Assembly (NCBI GenBank): GCA_002353225.1
Contig: DEJF01000060.1
Coordinates: 29,789-92,857 of the forward strand
Direction: 5' to 3'
Origin: Prevotella sp. UBA2755
GTDB lineage: Bacteria > Bacteroidota > Bacteroidia > Bacteroidales > Bacteroidaceae
Length of the DNA stretch: 63,069 nucleotides
The position numbers and the translations under genes were made by a program. Each line of letters begins with the position of its first letter. Positions within the stretch are counted from its first letter, which is position 1. Of this stretch, positions 1 through 8,121 are shown one piece after another. Below the pieces are notes generated by a model. The model was given only the letters and a program-made list of their open reading frames with translations, was not told the DNA's origin and made no database searches.

Positions 1-484
1 TTTCAGCCCATTGCAGGAATATTTTAACACCTTCCGCGCCAAATTTCTCCAATGAGTGTGCCGTCTCCAAGACTGTCCGTACGTGGTCTGGACTCGACTT
101 TGAATAAAACTTATCGGCATAGCAGATAATCTGCTCCTCTAAGGTCTCCGGCTCATAACCAGGCAAGCCAGTACCTGTATGACGCTCTGCGACTCTGGCA
201 TGACGAGGAAATCCCTCATTGCGAAGGATCTCACCACCTATCGGACCGTGTTTGATATACGGTTCCGTGCCATAACAAAAGATAGAAGGAGCATGACACC
301 GGAACACACCGATATCATGGAGCATAGCCGCCTCTTCCAAGAACTGGCGGTCAACAGGCAATTCACGATGGTGGTCTACAATGAGTAAAGCACGGTCGGC
401 AACCTGCCGACTGTGCTTTATGAGCAGGCGACGCAAAGCGTCGTCCTGCGGATAATACTTATCCAGTATAGCCTGATAGTCCAT
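1..484 (-). CDS. HD-domain hydrolase (HDIG type), 3' end outside the window
   Basis: The product reads from MDYQAILDKYY and runs off the left edge after about 161 residues. A histidine in HSRQVADRA near residue 24 and the metal-binding pair in LHDIG near residue 54 mark an HD-superfamily metal-dependent phosphohydrolase; a further histidine lies in KHGPIGGE. The substrate cannot be read from sequence. Its start codon overlaps the stop of the upstream carboxyltransferase gene by one base (TAATG), which suggests translational coupling and one transcript. This start was chosen for that overlap and because the first HD histidine lies at the usual distance from the N-terminus. Confidence 0.8.
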   Translation of the reverse strand, partial: MDYQAILDKYYPQDDALRRLLIKHSRQVADRALLIVDHHRELPVDRQFLEEAAMLHDIGVFRCHAPSIFCYGTEPYIKHGPIGGEILRNEGFPRHARVAERHTGTGLPGYEPETLEEQIICYADKFYSKSSPDHVRTVLETAHSLEKFGAEGVKIFLQWAE

Positions 485-2256
485 TACTGTGCCCGCTCAA
501 TCCAAGCGAGGTTATCACCACGGCGCACCTTTGCACCTTGTTTGGCACTGACCTCAACAAGTTTACCACCCAAGACTGCGGGGATAGGAACTATCTCGCC
601 CCATGGTGCCTGGATATAACAGAAGGTGTCGCCCTCCTTATACTGCTGTCCGATGAACGGTTCGAGACAAGGTTCACAGGCTCCCTCGCCCGAGAACTCA
701 TAATAAACCTGTCCGGCAATAGGAGCAGTTAAGGCATCAGCCTTGGCATGTTTGAATGCAGCGAGTTCCTCTGGTGACATCTTCGAACCCATCTTCTCGT
801 CTTTTGCCTTCTGTAAATCAGCAAGGAAATTCTTCTTTGCCTGTCCGCTCTTATAGTTGCGATACTGCTCGGGGTGCATGGCAAGTTCGAAGAGTTCCTC
901 ATCATCCTGTCCGTACTCCCATCCATTCTCATCCATCTCCTTACGGAAATCATCAAGAGCATTAGGCAGAAGCGTATGTGGATCGACATCGGTAAACTCA
1001 CGGTTCTGTTTCTTGGCGAGTTCGATGAGTTCTGGATCAATAGTGCCGGGAATCTTACCGCTCTTACCAAGTATCATACCCCACATCGAGTCATCCATCA
1101 TGACGAAACGTCCCTTGCCCTGCTCGATAGTCAGAAGGTTCATGAGAGCAATGTTCTTGACATACTGAGAGAATGGTGTTACCAGTGGGGGATAACCCAC
1201 ACGAGGCCATACATACTCTACCTCATTGAAGAGTTTCACGAGCATATCGTCTGTAGACAACTCTGGTTCACCCTTCTTCGCACGACTCTTGTTAATGACA
1301 CTATGGATACCACCAAGGTCTGCCATCATCGAACCCATCATACCACCAGGCAGTCCGCAACCTAACAAGAGGCTGGACATGTGTTTGTTGGCAGGATTGA
1401 TGAAATAGCCGAGCCAGTCGTCAATAAACTCCTGTGTCAGAGTACGAGCCTGCATATAGGCGTTCATATTGATATCCTCCACCTCGAAGCCCTCGTTTTT
1501 CAGCATCGACTGTACCGAGATGATATCTGGATGTACCTTACCCCATGACAGAGGCTCTATGGCAGTATCGATGATATCGGCACCATTGTTGCAGACCTCC
1601 AGGATGGAAGCCATCGACAGACCAGGACCAGAGTGTCCATGATACTGGATGATGATATCGGGGTGCTTCGTCTTGATACTCTTCGTCAAGGCTCCTAACA
1701 GGGCTGGTTGCCCAATACCTGCCATGTCCTTCAGACAGATTTCCTCAGCACCTGCGGCTATCACCTCATCGGCAATCTTCGAGTAATACTCCACGGTATG
1801 CACAGGAGAGGTGGTGATACACAGCGTAGCCTGTGGTATCATACCAGCCTCCTTTGCCCATTTGATACTGGGGATGATATTACGAGTATCGTTCAGACCG
1901 CAGAAGATACGGGGGATATCCACGCCCTGTGCCTTCTTCACCTTATACATCAACTGACGGACATCGTCAGGAACAGGATACATACGCAGGGCATTCAAAC
2001 CACGGTCGAGCATGTGAGTCTGGATGCCCACCTCGTTGAAAGGCTTACAGAAGGCTCGTACTGCCGCATTTGGATTCTCCCCAGCAAGTAGGTTGACCTG
2101 TTCAAAGGCTCCTCCATTGGTTTCTACACGGGCAAAGCATCCCATATCAATTATCACCGGTGCAATACGCTCCAACTGGTCTTTGCGGGGCTGGAACTTA
2201 CCACTTGACTGCCACATGTCACGATAGACGAGGCTAAATTTGATTTTCTTTTTCAT
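484..2256 (-). CDS. Carboxyltransferase alpha subunit (oxaloacetate decarboxylase / pyruvate carboxylase subunit B family) with lysine-less biotinyl-like domain
   Basis: The 590-residue protein has a TIM-barrel carboxyltransferase domain (about residues 1-300) with the carboxylated-lysine motif LKDMAG and the metal pair in QYHGHSGPG, then a conserved carboxylase C-domain, then a biotinyl/lipoyl-like domain at about 515-590. Where biotin proteins have EAMKM, this one reads CYIQAPWGEIVP, with no lysine in the turn, so it cannot be biotinylated there. I infer that it works with a separate biotin carrier protein encoded elsewhere, transferring carboxyl between oxaloacetate or methylmalonyl-CoA and biotin. 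The length is normal for OadA. Family is clear; the exact reaction is not. Confidence 0.85.
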   Translation of the reverse strand: MKKKIKFSLVYRDMWQSSGKFQPRKDQLERIAPVIIDMGCFARVETNGGAFEQVNLLAGENPNAAVRAFCKPFNEVGIQTHMLDRGLNALRMYPVPDDVRQLMYKVKKAQGVDIPRIFCGLNDTRNIIPSIKWAKEAGMIPQATLCITTSPVHTVEYYSKIADEVIAAGAEEICLKDMAGIGQPALLGALTKSIKTKHPDIIIQYHGHSGPGLSMASILEVCNNGADIIDTAIEPLSWGKVHPDIISVQSMLKNEGFEVEDINMNAYMQARTLTQEFIDDWLGYFINPANKHMSSLLLGCGLPGGMMGSMMADLGGIHSVINKSRAKKGEPELSTDDMLVKLFNEVEYVWPRVGYPPLVTPFSQYVKNIALMNLLTIEQGKGRFVMMDDSMWGMILGKSGKIPGTIDPELIELAKKQNREFTDVDPHTLLPNALDDFRKEMDENGWEYGQDDEELFELAMHPEQYRNYKSGQAKKNFLADLQKAKDEKMGSKMSPEELAAFKHAKADALTAPIAGQVYYEFSGEGACEPCLEPFIGQQYKEGDTFCYIQAPWGEIVPIPAVLGGKLVEVSAKQGAKVRRGDNLAWIERAQ

Positions 2257-2290
2257 AGATGAATAGAATCTATTGTTGTTAAAGTTTCTG

Positions 2291-2298
2291 CAAAGTTA
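2291..2298 (-). promoter_or_regulatory. Bacteroidetes -7 box of the carboxyltransferase gene
   Basis: On the minus strand this reads TAACTTTG followed by CAG, a match to the Bacteroidetes TAnnTTTG element, 35 nt upstream of the ATG at 2256. No clear TTTG -33 element was found. Confidence 0.55.
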
Positions 2299-2341
2299 CG
2301 AAAAAACAATGATTAAACCGCTGAGAATTGAGAATTATTTA

Positions 2342-2349
2342 TAACTTTG
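2342..2349 (+). promoter_or_regulatory. Bacteroidetes -7 box of the lipoprotein/GH43 operon
   Basis: TAACTTTG followed by C, about 20 nt upstream of the ATG at 2369. The -33 element is not recognisable. The promoter is back-to-back with the minus-strand box at 2291-2298. Confidence 0.55.
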
Positions 2350-2368
2350 CGGAAAATTTAGATTTGTT

Positions 2369-3124
2369 ATGAAGAAAATCCTATCTTTTTTAATATTATT
2401 AGTATTACTGATTGCCTGCGGTCAGAAACGACCACCCAAAGAGGAACTCGCAGAACCTATTAATACTTATCAGAGTCTGCCTGGTGACTCTACTCTCTAC
2501 GGACTTGCCTGTGACGGGTGTACAGACTCTATCCTGGTTCTATTGCCTTTCGCTGGTGGTGACCCGGATACGTTTGATATCATCAATGCCTATCACGAAC
2601 GTCAGATATTTGGTCCTCCGAGAATTGGCGACGAACTTGCCGTCATCCTCAATCCCGAGGATAAAGAAGAGGCAATCATGGTCGTGAACATTGAGCGACT
2701 ACGGGGTAAATGGTGTTACGAGGTAATGCCCACCTTCCGCAATATCAACAAGATGCCGGAGCGCATCCAAAAGAGGATGTTACAACGCATTCCTGATTCT
2801 GTCAAGCATTCTATGCTGACCCCACGAGAATATGGTTTCCAACTGAAAAGGGGCTATACCGCACAGAGCATTGGCAGCAGGCGACAGGCAACGTCCGACA
2901 ATATGAGTCCTGTGCAATATCCCCAACTCAGAAGATATAAGGAATGGCGACTCTTTAACGGTAAACTAATCCTGACGACAGACTCTATCCGTCTTGCCAA
3001 CGGTAAGAAGGGGCATCCTGAGCAGGACACTGCTGACATCCTACAGTTAAGGCGGGACACATTGGTTCTGAAATTCAAAGACCATGAACAGAAATATTAT
3101 CGGAAAACAGAGAATCATCAATAA
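2369..3124 (+). CDS. Hypothetical lipoprotein
   Basis: The 251-residue product starts with a lipoprotein signal peptide ending in LLIACGQ, so it should be acylated on Cys17 and sit in the cell envelope. The C-terminal part (EWRLFNGKLIL ... DTLVLKFKDHEQKYYRK) resembles lipocalin-like repeats seen in Bacteroidetes lipoproteins, but this is only a visual likeness. It lies 11 nt upstream of a GH43 lipoprotein gene on the same strand, so the two are probably co-transcribed. I cannot assign a function. Confidence 0.75.
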   Translation: MKKILSFLILLVLLIACGQKRPPKEELAEPINTYQSLPGDSTLYGLACDGCTDSILVLLPFAGGDPDTFDIINAYHERQIFGPPRIGDELAVILNPEDKEEAIMVVNIERLRGKWCYEVMPTFRNINKMPERIQKRMLQRIPDSVKHSMLTPREYGFQLKRGYTAQSIGSRRQATSDNMSPVQYPQLRRYKEWRLFNGKLILTTDSIRLANGKKGHPEQDTADILQLRRDTLVLKFKDHEQKYYRKTENHQ

Positions 3125-3135
3125 TAAACTTATCT

Positions 3136-4809
3136 ATGAAACTAAAAACCATTTATCAGTCATTTGCAGGGCTCCTGACAGGAATACTGCTGACAGGCTG
3201 TGGTAGTAATACGCCCACTGCCGAGAAACAACAAGGTCTCACCACTGTCGGTAACCCTTATCTCCCTCTTTGGGAACATATTCCCGACGGAGAACCGTAT
3301 GTCTTCGAGGATCCTGACCAGCCCGGGAAATATCGTGTGTATATCTATGGTTCGCATGACAGTCGTATCACCGACTATTGTGGACGTGAGCAAGTGGTAT
3401 GGTCTGCCTCAGTCGACAGCCTCAACAACTGGCGTTATGACGGTGAGATCCTCGCTGTCAGCAAGAATGCCAAGGGGGAGTTTATCAATGAGGACAGTCT
3501 TGCTGATGTGCTTTTCGCCCCTGATGTAGCATTAGTGACTGACAAGAATGGAAAGAAGACTTACTACCTCTACCCTAACGACCAGCATGGGGGACGTAAC
3601 GGACTGATTGCCAAGAGTGATCGTCCTGACGGTCCTTTTGAGGTATGTAACTGGAATAAGGAGAATCCGAATGCTACTGATGGTGTATTACAATTTGACC
3701 CGGGTATTCTCGTGGATGACGATGGTAAGGTCTATGGCTATTGGGGCTTCGGACACTCGATGGCTGCAGAACTGGATCCTGCCACCATGGCTACTGTCAA
3801 GCCAGGTACGGAGGTGGTGGATGGCATGATATCCGGTTTCAAGGAACCCGGTCAGTTCCGCTTCTTCGAGGCATCCTCTATCCGTAAAGTCAAGGATAAG
3901 TATGTGTTTATCTATAGTCGTTTCACGGAGGAGGGAGAGTTCGGACTCCCCACCACCAACTATACCCTCGCCTATGCTTATAGCGACAAACCATTAGGAC
4001 CTTGGACCTATGGCGGAACGATTATCGACGGTCGTGCCCGTGAGAAGGATGAGCAGGGCAATGTCATTGCCTCTGCCAATGTCTCTGGTAATACCCATGG
4101 CAGTATCTGTGAGATCAACGGACAGTGGTATGTGTTCTATCATCGCCAGTCAGGACTCAATGAGTTTGCCCGTCAGGCAATGGTAGCACCTATCACCGTG
4201 AAAGTCGAGGAAGGTCCTGGTGGCAAAGTGGAGATCAGCGAGGGCGAATACACCTCCGAGGGCTTTGCTTTGGACGGACTGGACCCCTTCGAGCGTCATT
4301 CCGCAGGTATCTGTTGCTGGTACACTGGTCCTAAGGTTGCCATCCACGAGTGGCCTAACAACACGTTCTACGGCTCGTATGTGGCTGCCAGTTACGGTAC
4401 TGACGATAAGTTTGAGGCACCCTATGACATCCGTAACAACACCAATTTCGTGGTGAACAACACCGATGGTTCTATCGTAGGTTACAAATATTTCAATTTC
4501 GATGCCGAGCGAATTGCTAATTCCGCTAATCTGATGCTCGTCCTGCGTCTTATTCCCGAAGGTATTAACGGTACCATAGAGATCATGTTAGACCGTCCTT
4601 GGGTATCACAAGGAGGTAAGAAAATCGGTCAGATAGACCTGAAAGCCAATATGGAGAAGAAGGTTTGGGATATGGCTGCAGGTATTTCCAACGAGGCAAA
4701 GACAAGTTATCTTGCAGGAAAGCATGCCCTCTTCTTCATCTTTAAGTCTGACACGAAGGAGAAGTCACTCTGCACACTTCAGGACTTCTTATTCACATTT
4801 GATAAATAA
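3136..4809 (+). CDS. Glycoside hydrolase family 43 lipoprotein with C-terminal carbohydrate-binding-like domain
   Basis: The 557-residue product has a lipoprotein signal (LLTGCGSN, Cys22). The GH43 five-bladed propeller spans about residues 40-350: the catalytic-base Asp is in VFEDPDQPG, the pKa-setting Asp in FAPDVAL, the acid Glu in FFEASSIRK, and a conserved His region in NTHGSICEINGQWYVFYHR. Residues 390-557 look like a CBM6-type beta-sandwich. GH43 enzymes cleave arabinose or xylose residues from plant polysaccharides; the exact substrate is not readable. It follows a lipoprotein gene by 11 nt and ends 50 nt before the convergent queF gene, with a large palindrome between them. Confidence 0.88.
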   Translation: MKLKTIYQSFAGLLTGILLTGCGSNTPTAEKQQGLTTVGNPYLPLWEHIPDGEPYVFEDPDQPGKYRVYIYGSHDSRITDYCGREQVVWSASVDSLNNWRYDGEILAVSKNAKGEFINEDSLADVLFAPDVALVTDKNGKKTYYLYPNDQHGGRNGLIAKSDRPDGPFEVCNWNKENPNATDGVLQFDPGILVDDDGKVYGYWGFGHSMAAELDPATMATVKPGTEVVDGMISGFKEPGQFRFFEASSIRKVKDKYVFIYSRFTEEGEFGLPTTNYTLAYAYSDKPLGPWTYGGTIIDGRAREKDEQGNVIASANVSGNTHGSICEINGQWYVFYHRQSGLNEFARQAMVAPITVKVEEGPGGKVEISEGEYTSEGFALDGLDPFERHSAGICCWYTGPKVAIHEWPNNTFYGSYVAASYGTDDKFEAPYDIRNNTNFVVNNTDGSIVGYKYFNFDAERIANSANLMLVLRLIPEGINGTIEIMLDRPWVSQGGKKIGQIDLKANMEKKVWDMAAGISNEAKTSYLAGKHALFFIFKSDTKEKSLCTLQDFLFTFDK

Positions 4810-4812
4810 AGT

Positions 4813-4854
4813 CGAGATCCCGACATCGCGATATCGCGAGATGTCGGGATCTCG
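4813..4854. repeat. 15-bp perfect inverted repeat between convergent genes
   Basis: The arms CGAGATCCCGACATC (4813-4827) and GATGTCGGGATCTCG (4840-4854) are perfectly complementary around a 12-nt loop that is itself largely palindromic. It lies between the stops of the GH43 gene and queF. There is no T-run, so a bidirectional terminator is possible but a REP-like repeat is equally likely. Confidence 0.75.
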
Positions 4855-4859
4855 AAGGA

Positions 4860-5321
4860 TTAGACGATCTGATGGCTGAGCATTCGTTGCTCAGCCATTT
4901 TCTCATATTTCGTCCCTGGCTGACCGTAGTTGGCATAGGGATAGATACTGATACCGCCACGAGGGGTAAACAAGCCGATGACCTCAATATACTTGGGTTC
5001 CATCAGTTTCACCAAGTCTTTCATGATGGTATTCACACAGTCCTCATGGAAATCACCATGGTTACGGAAGGAGAAGAGGTATAGTTTCAGACTCTTCGAC
5101 TCCACCATCCGCTTCGCAGGGATATACAATATCTTGATCTCCGCAAAGTCGGGCTGTCCTGTAATCGGACAAAGGGACGTGAACTCCGGACAGTTGAACT
5201 GTACCCAGTAGTCGTTATCGGGGTGTTTGTTCTCAAAAGTCTCTAACACCTCCGGGGCATAGTCCATCCGATACTCCGTCTTTTTTCCCAGTTGCTGCAG
5301 GTTGTCTTGTTCTCTGTTCAT
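4860..5321 (-). CDS. queF: NADPH-dependent 7-cyano-7-deazaguanine reductase QueF
   Basis: The 153-residue protein matches the short (unimodular) QueF class of the tunnelling-fold family. It reduces preQ0 to preQ1 in queuosine synthesis. The active-site Cys is in FTSLCPITGQPDFA, and the substrate Glu and NADPH motif are in ESKSLKLYLFSFR; FHEDCVN and TPRGGISIYPY are also typical. Its start overlaps the stop of the precursor-transporter gene by 4 nt (ATGA), so the pair is one operon controlled by the riboswitch upstream of the transporter. Confidence 0.95.
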   Translation of the reverse strand: MNREQDNLQQLGKKTEYRMDYAPEVLETFENKHPDNDYWVQFNCPEFTSLCPITGQPDFAEIKILYIPAKRMVESKSLKLYLFSFRNHGDFHEDCVNTIMKDLVKLMEPKYIEVIGLFTPRGGISIYPYANYGQPGTKYEKMAEQRMLSHQIV

Positions 5322-6010
5322 ATCTTCAGAATATTAAAGATGTTGTAGTTGATGTCACGGTCGAAGACATCCTCATGGTCGTGCCTCTTGGTAAACTCCA
5401 CTATACGGATGGTGACAGGCAGTACCAGTATCTCATAGAGTGTCTTCAACGTCACCTGTGAGATCATCAAAGAAGGCATCTCCTCCCAAGGGATAACACC
5501 ACCTAATGCCAAAGGGAAGAAGATGATAGAGTCCACACTCTCACCAAACACCGTACTCAGCACGGCACGAGCCGAGAAGTTCTTACCCTGTGACGACAGT
5601 TTCATACGTGACATCACATAGGCATTGGTAAACGAGCCTAAGATGAAGGCGATGAACGAGGCAAGGGCGATACGTGGTGCCAGTCCGAAAATCACATGGA
5701 AGCCAGCGTCACCATCCCAGTAGTCAGCACCAGGAATCCAGTCGGCAATAGCCCCCATCAGCACGAAAAAGAAGTTCATCGCAAAACCCATCCAGATAAG
5801 CATACGGGTACGCTGGTAGCCCCATACCTCACACACCACATCATTGATGATGTAACTCACTGGGAAAACGATGACACCTGCAGTCAGATTGACTGGTCCG
5901 AACGATAATTGCTTTGTCTCCAACACGTTTGCCGTAATCAGGCAGACGCAGAACAGTGTACCGAAAAGCATAAAAAGTACACTGACCTTACTACTTTTTT
6001 CTTGTTCCAT
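5318..6010 (-). CDS. yhhQ: Queuosine precursor transporter (YhhQ/VUT family)
   Basis: The 230-residue integral membrane protein has about six hydrophobic segments and family signatures FPVSYIINDVVCEVWGY, FTNAYVMSRMK and FGESVDSIIFFPLA. The family imports queuosine precursors such as preQ0 and preQ1. I chose the ATG at 6010 (MEQEKSSK); an in-frame ATG at 6061 lies inside the riboswitch and would have no ribosome binding site. AGAGG lies just upstream of 6010, within the riboswitch tail. The gene is the first of a two-gene operon with queF. Confidence 0.9.
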   Translation of the reverse strand: MEQEKSSKVSVLFMLFGTLFCVCLITANVLETKQLSFGPVNLTAGVIVFPVSYIINDVVCEVWGYQRTRMLIWMGFAMNFFFVLMGAIADWIPGADYWDGDAGFHVIFGLAPRIALASFIAFILGSFTNAYVMSRMKLSSQGKNFSARAVLSTVFGESVDSIIFFPLALGGVIPWEEMPSLMISQVTLKTLYEILVLPVTIRIVEFTKRHDHEDVFDRDINYNIFNILKI

Positions 6011-6016
6011 AAAACC

Positions 6017-6069
6017 TCTTGTTTTGTTAAAGGGGGTCCACCTGACTATCAGGTTTCGCAAGTACCCCT
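6017..6069 (-). promoter_or_regulatory. Candidate preQ1-I riboswitch with an extra hairpin
   Basis: Read on the minus strand, AGGGG (6069-6065) pairs with CCCCU to make P1. The loop UACUUGC supplies UUG, which pairs with CAA of the tail AACAAAACAAG, as UAG pairs with CUA in the classic type-I aptamer. The A-rich tail carries the Shine-Dalgarno AGAGG, so ligand binding should block translation. A perfect hairpin CCTGA-TAG-TCAGG is inserted between the loop and P1 3' strand, which the minimal aptamer lacks. The gene it controls imports queuosine precursors, the expected partner. Confidence 0.72.
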
Positions 6070-6084
6070 GCCGTTAAGCGGCTG

Positions 6085-6092
6085 CAAAGATA
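6085..6092 (-). promoter_or_regulatory. -7 box of the queuosine operon
   Basis: On the minus strand TATCTTTG followed by CAG, a Bacteroidetes -7 element about 75 nt upstream of the transporter start. The leader that follows begins with a small GCCG/CGGC hairpin and then the preQ1 aptamer. Confidence 0.65.
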
Positions 6093-6150
6093 CGGCTTTT
6101 TATGGAATAATCCAAATATAAAGCCATAAATCATTAAAAAGTACAAAATA

Positions 6151-6291
6151 TCATATTGTTGCTTGCGTATGAGGATTAGGTAATTCAATGTACCAATTTA
6201 GGAAGTCAAGCACTTCTTCCTCTGTACCATTATTGCTGATGTCACCACTATGAACGATGACATCAGCAATGGGTAATACTCTCTCCATCAT
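6151..6291 (-). pseudogene. Fragment of a calcineurin-like phosphoesterase
   Basis: A 46-codon reading frame encodes MMERVLPIADVIVHSGDISN and continues NGTEEEVLDFLNWYIELPN. The H-S-G-D-I-S-N run followed by NGTEEE is the first half of a metallophosphoesterase core (GDxxD/N region). It stops after HTQATI without the GNHD or later histidine blocks. It partly overlaps the C-terminal remnant of the upstream metallo-beta-lactamase gene in another frame, so I read it as a gene remnant. Confidence 0.5.
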
Positions 6292-6403
6292 TTAACAAGA
6301 CAATATGCCATTCGTCACCAAACAACTCAGCAAACTTTTCAGGTGCATCTGTATGAATAGGGATAATGGTTTGGGGATGTAACAGACGGAACACCTCACG
6401 CAT
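6263..6403 (-). pseudogene. C-terminal remnant of RNase J-like metallo-beta-lactamase protein
   Basis: A 46-codon frame starting MREVFRLLHPQTIIPIHTDA reads like the C-terminal core of an RNase J-type nuclease, where HP...IPIHT supplies the last metal histidine. It lies in a different frame directly after the stop of the N-terminal part at 6396-6932. The beta-CASP region between the two parts is missing, consistent with an internal deletion plus frameshift. Confidence 0.5.
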
Positions 6404-6932
6404 ACTTTTGAATTACCTCTGGCAGTTTATTGCTTCTGAATCCATGTGTACGAAAGTCGCCAGTATGGAATGCGTTTACTCCATCAGCCTCGATTTTGAA
6501 GGCGTAAGCATCAAAGGCTGAATGATCAACCGTAATAGGCATAATGGAGAAGGGACCAAAAGAGAAGCCTTTCCCTGCTTCGAACGTGTTGGCATGTTGC
6601 AACCGCTCTATCATTTCTTGATGTATGCCATCTACAGATTTAAGATGATTAGACAGTACCAATTGAATCTCTCGTCCCACCTTACCAATATATATGGGCA
6701 GTTTTTCTGGCAGTTTGGTAATACTGCCAATGTGATCACCATGATAATGTGTAATGAGCAACGCACTCTTCGATATATCACCATGTGTCAAGCCCTCAAT
6801 CTGCAAATCTCCAGACTTCGGTCCACCTGGCAGTTCTTCGCCATAGTCGACAAACAACCGCCACCCGTTATATTCGTATTCAGTGACACATCCGCCTATC
6901 TGGTGAGTGCCGCGATGGATAGTTATTTTCAT
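6396..6932 (-). pseudogene. Metallo-beta-lactamase fold hydrolase (RNase J-like), truncated
   Basis: The 178-residue product has the MBL metal motif THYHGDHIG near residue 81 and a second-metal histidine in PITVDHSAFDAYAF, then HTGDFR, all typical of RNase J-like nucleases. It stops soon after (EVIQKYA), before the beta-CASP domain and final histidine. The missing C-terminal core is visible in another frame at 6263-6403. Its ATG overlaps the stop of the upstream PD-(D/E)XK gene by 4 nt, so it was built as part of that operon. It may keep no activity. Confidence 0.7.
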
Positions 6933-7909
6933 AATTCTCCTTTCCCTTTTAGAGTATAATCACCTTCATTAAGCCATAAAACTCTCTTATCATAGGCATA
7001 ATTCACACCATCAACATACTTCTTGTCTTGGTAATATTTAAACACTCTTTTTTGACTATCTAACGTTGGGTGCGACTTATCCGTTGAGTCAAATTGATAG
7101 GCAAACATAAATTCAGGCTCAAGAGATGTGTCAATAGTAACCCTTTTGTCTAAAAGACCTAAATCATTCCTCTTCTGCATTAGAACATTGTTCATTTCAT
7201 TAACAAAAGCAATTCTTGATTCTTTATTATAACCGATTGTGTTTGCAAAAGATTCCGCATGTTCTTGTACTCCAGAAGGATCATTTAGTGCTTTTACTCC
7301 TTTCTTCAACTCAATGACGCATAGTTTGTGGTCACAATTCCTGATGGCTATAATATCAAACCTGGGAGTTGGTATAAAGTTATCCTTATTTCTTTTGCCT
7401 CTATAATGAAATTGGGATTTTTTACTTACTTGATACTCCAAATCCAAAATAGTATATTCATCTTTATCTGTATTACTTAGGCAGATAGCATGTTGTGCTT
7501 TTTTCTCTTCAACACCTTTTCCCTTTAACACATTATTCCAATAGAATTTCATGTCATTTGTAACAAAGTCAACATAGTCAGCAAATTTACCTTCTTTAAA
7601 CAACTTCTTTGCAGTTTCGCTATTTGCCTTTATAGCATCCCAATCCTCATCGGCTTTGTTTTCACACTTCCTAAAATAATTCTTATCAAACTTCACACGA
7701 TTCAGAGATTCAACTTCTGCAACATTTCCACCAAGATAATAAATATTGAAGTAATTGTCTCGAATTTGAAGAACGAGATCTTTACTCTGTCTTACTAGTT
7801 CAATTAATGGATACAATTTTCCCTCCTTACCTTCTTCTTTCTTTAAACTTTTCAATAAAGATTCATCATGAATACCTCTTTTAAATTGCTTTTCCATAAG
7901 ATTATTCAT
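6929..7909 (-). CDS. Hypothetical protein with PD-(D/E)XK nuclease-like core
   Basis: The 326-residue protein is not recognised by name. Residues around 190-225 read PRFDIIAIRNCDHKLCVIEL followed by KKG: Asp, then a beta-strand with E-x-K, the arrangement of PD-(D/E)XK nucleases. The N-terminal half is charged and helical. It is the third gene of a tight minus-strand operon, joined by overlaps of 1 and 4 nt to a 70-residue protein and an MBL-fold protein. Nuclease activity is an inference from the motif. A role in defence against foreign DNA or RNA is possible but not shown. Confidence 0.65.
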   Translation of the reverse strand: MNNLMEKQFKRGIHDESLLKSLKKEEGKEGKLYPLIELVRQSKDLVLQIRDNYFNIYYLGGNVAEVESLNRVKFDKNYFRKCENKADEDWDAIKANSETAKKLFKEGKFADYVDFVTNDMKFYWNNVLKGKGVEEKKAQHAICLSNTDKDEYTILDLEYQVSKKSQFHYRGKRNKDNFIPTPRFDIIAIRNCDHKLCVIELKKGVKALNDPSGVQEHAESFANTIGYNKESRIAFVNEMNNVLMQKRNDLGLLDKRVTIDTSLEPEFMFAYQFDSTDKSHPTLDSQKRVFKYYQDKKYVDGVNYAYDKRVLWLNEGDYTLKGKGEL

Positions 7910-8121
7910 TATTTTATATTTTGTACTTCATTTGCATAGCACCACAATGTTCCATCATACCCATGCTGGATAGAAATCTGCTTACCTGCCAATTTTGACA
8001 TGATTTGAAGATGCCTTGCTTCTTGCTTAGTAAGGAAAACCACGTTCTCATCACTAATCCATTCGCCATTATCATTACGCACCAGATGCCAATGTCTTTC
8101 TTGCTCTTTCGTTTCCATCAT
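7909..8121 (-). CDS. Small hypothetical protein (70 aa)
   Basis: The product starts MMETKEQERHWHLVRNDNGE and contains FLTKQEARHLQIMSKLAGKQ and HGYDGTLWCYA. No family name is recognised. The start overlaps the stop of the preceding small frame (ATGATG/TGA) and its stop overlaps the start of the PD-(D/E)XK gene by one base, which supports it as a real translated gene within an operon. Confidence 0.6.
   Translation of the reverse strand: MMETKEQERHWHLVRNDNGEWISDENVVFLTKQEARHLQIMSKLAGKQISIQHGYDGTLWCYANEVQNIK

Noticed and set aside
2024..2227. Plus-strand frames opposite the carboxyltransferase, and similar antisense frames over pyrG, gltB, glnN and the receptor gene
   Set aside because: They are shadows of strongly conserved coding frames.
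6011..6061. Upstream start of the queuosine transporter at 6061
   Set aside because: It would translate through the riboswitch and lacks a ribosome site.
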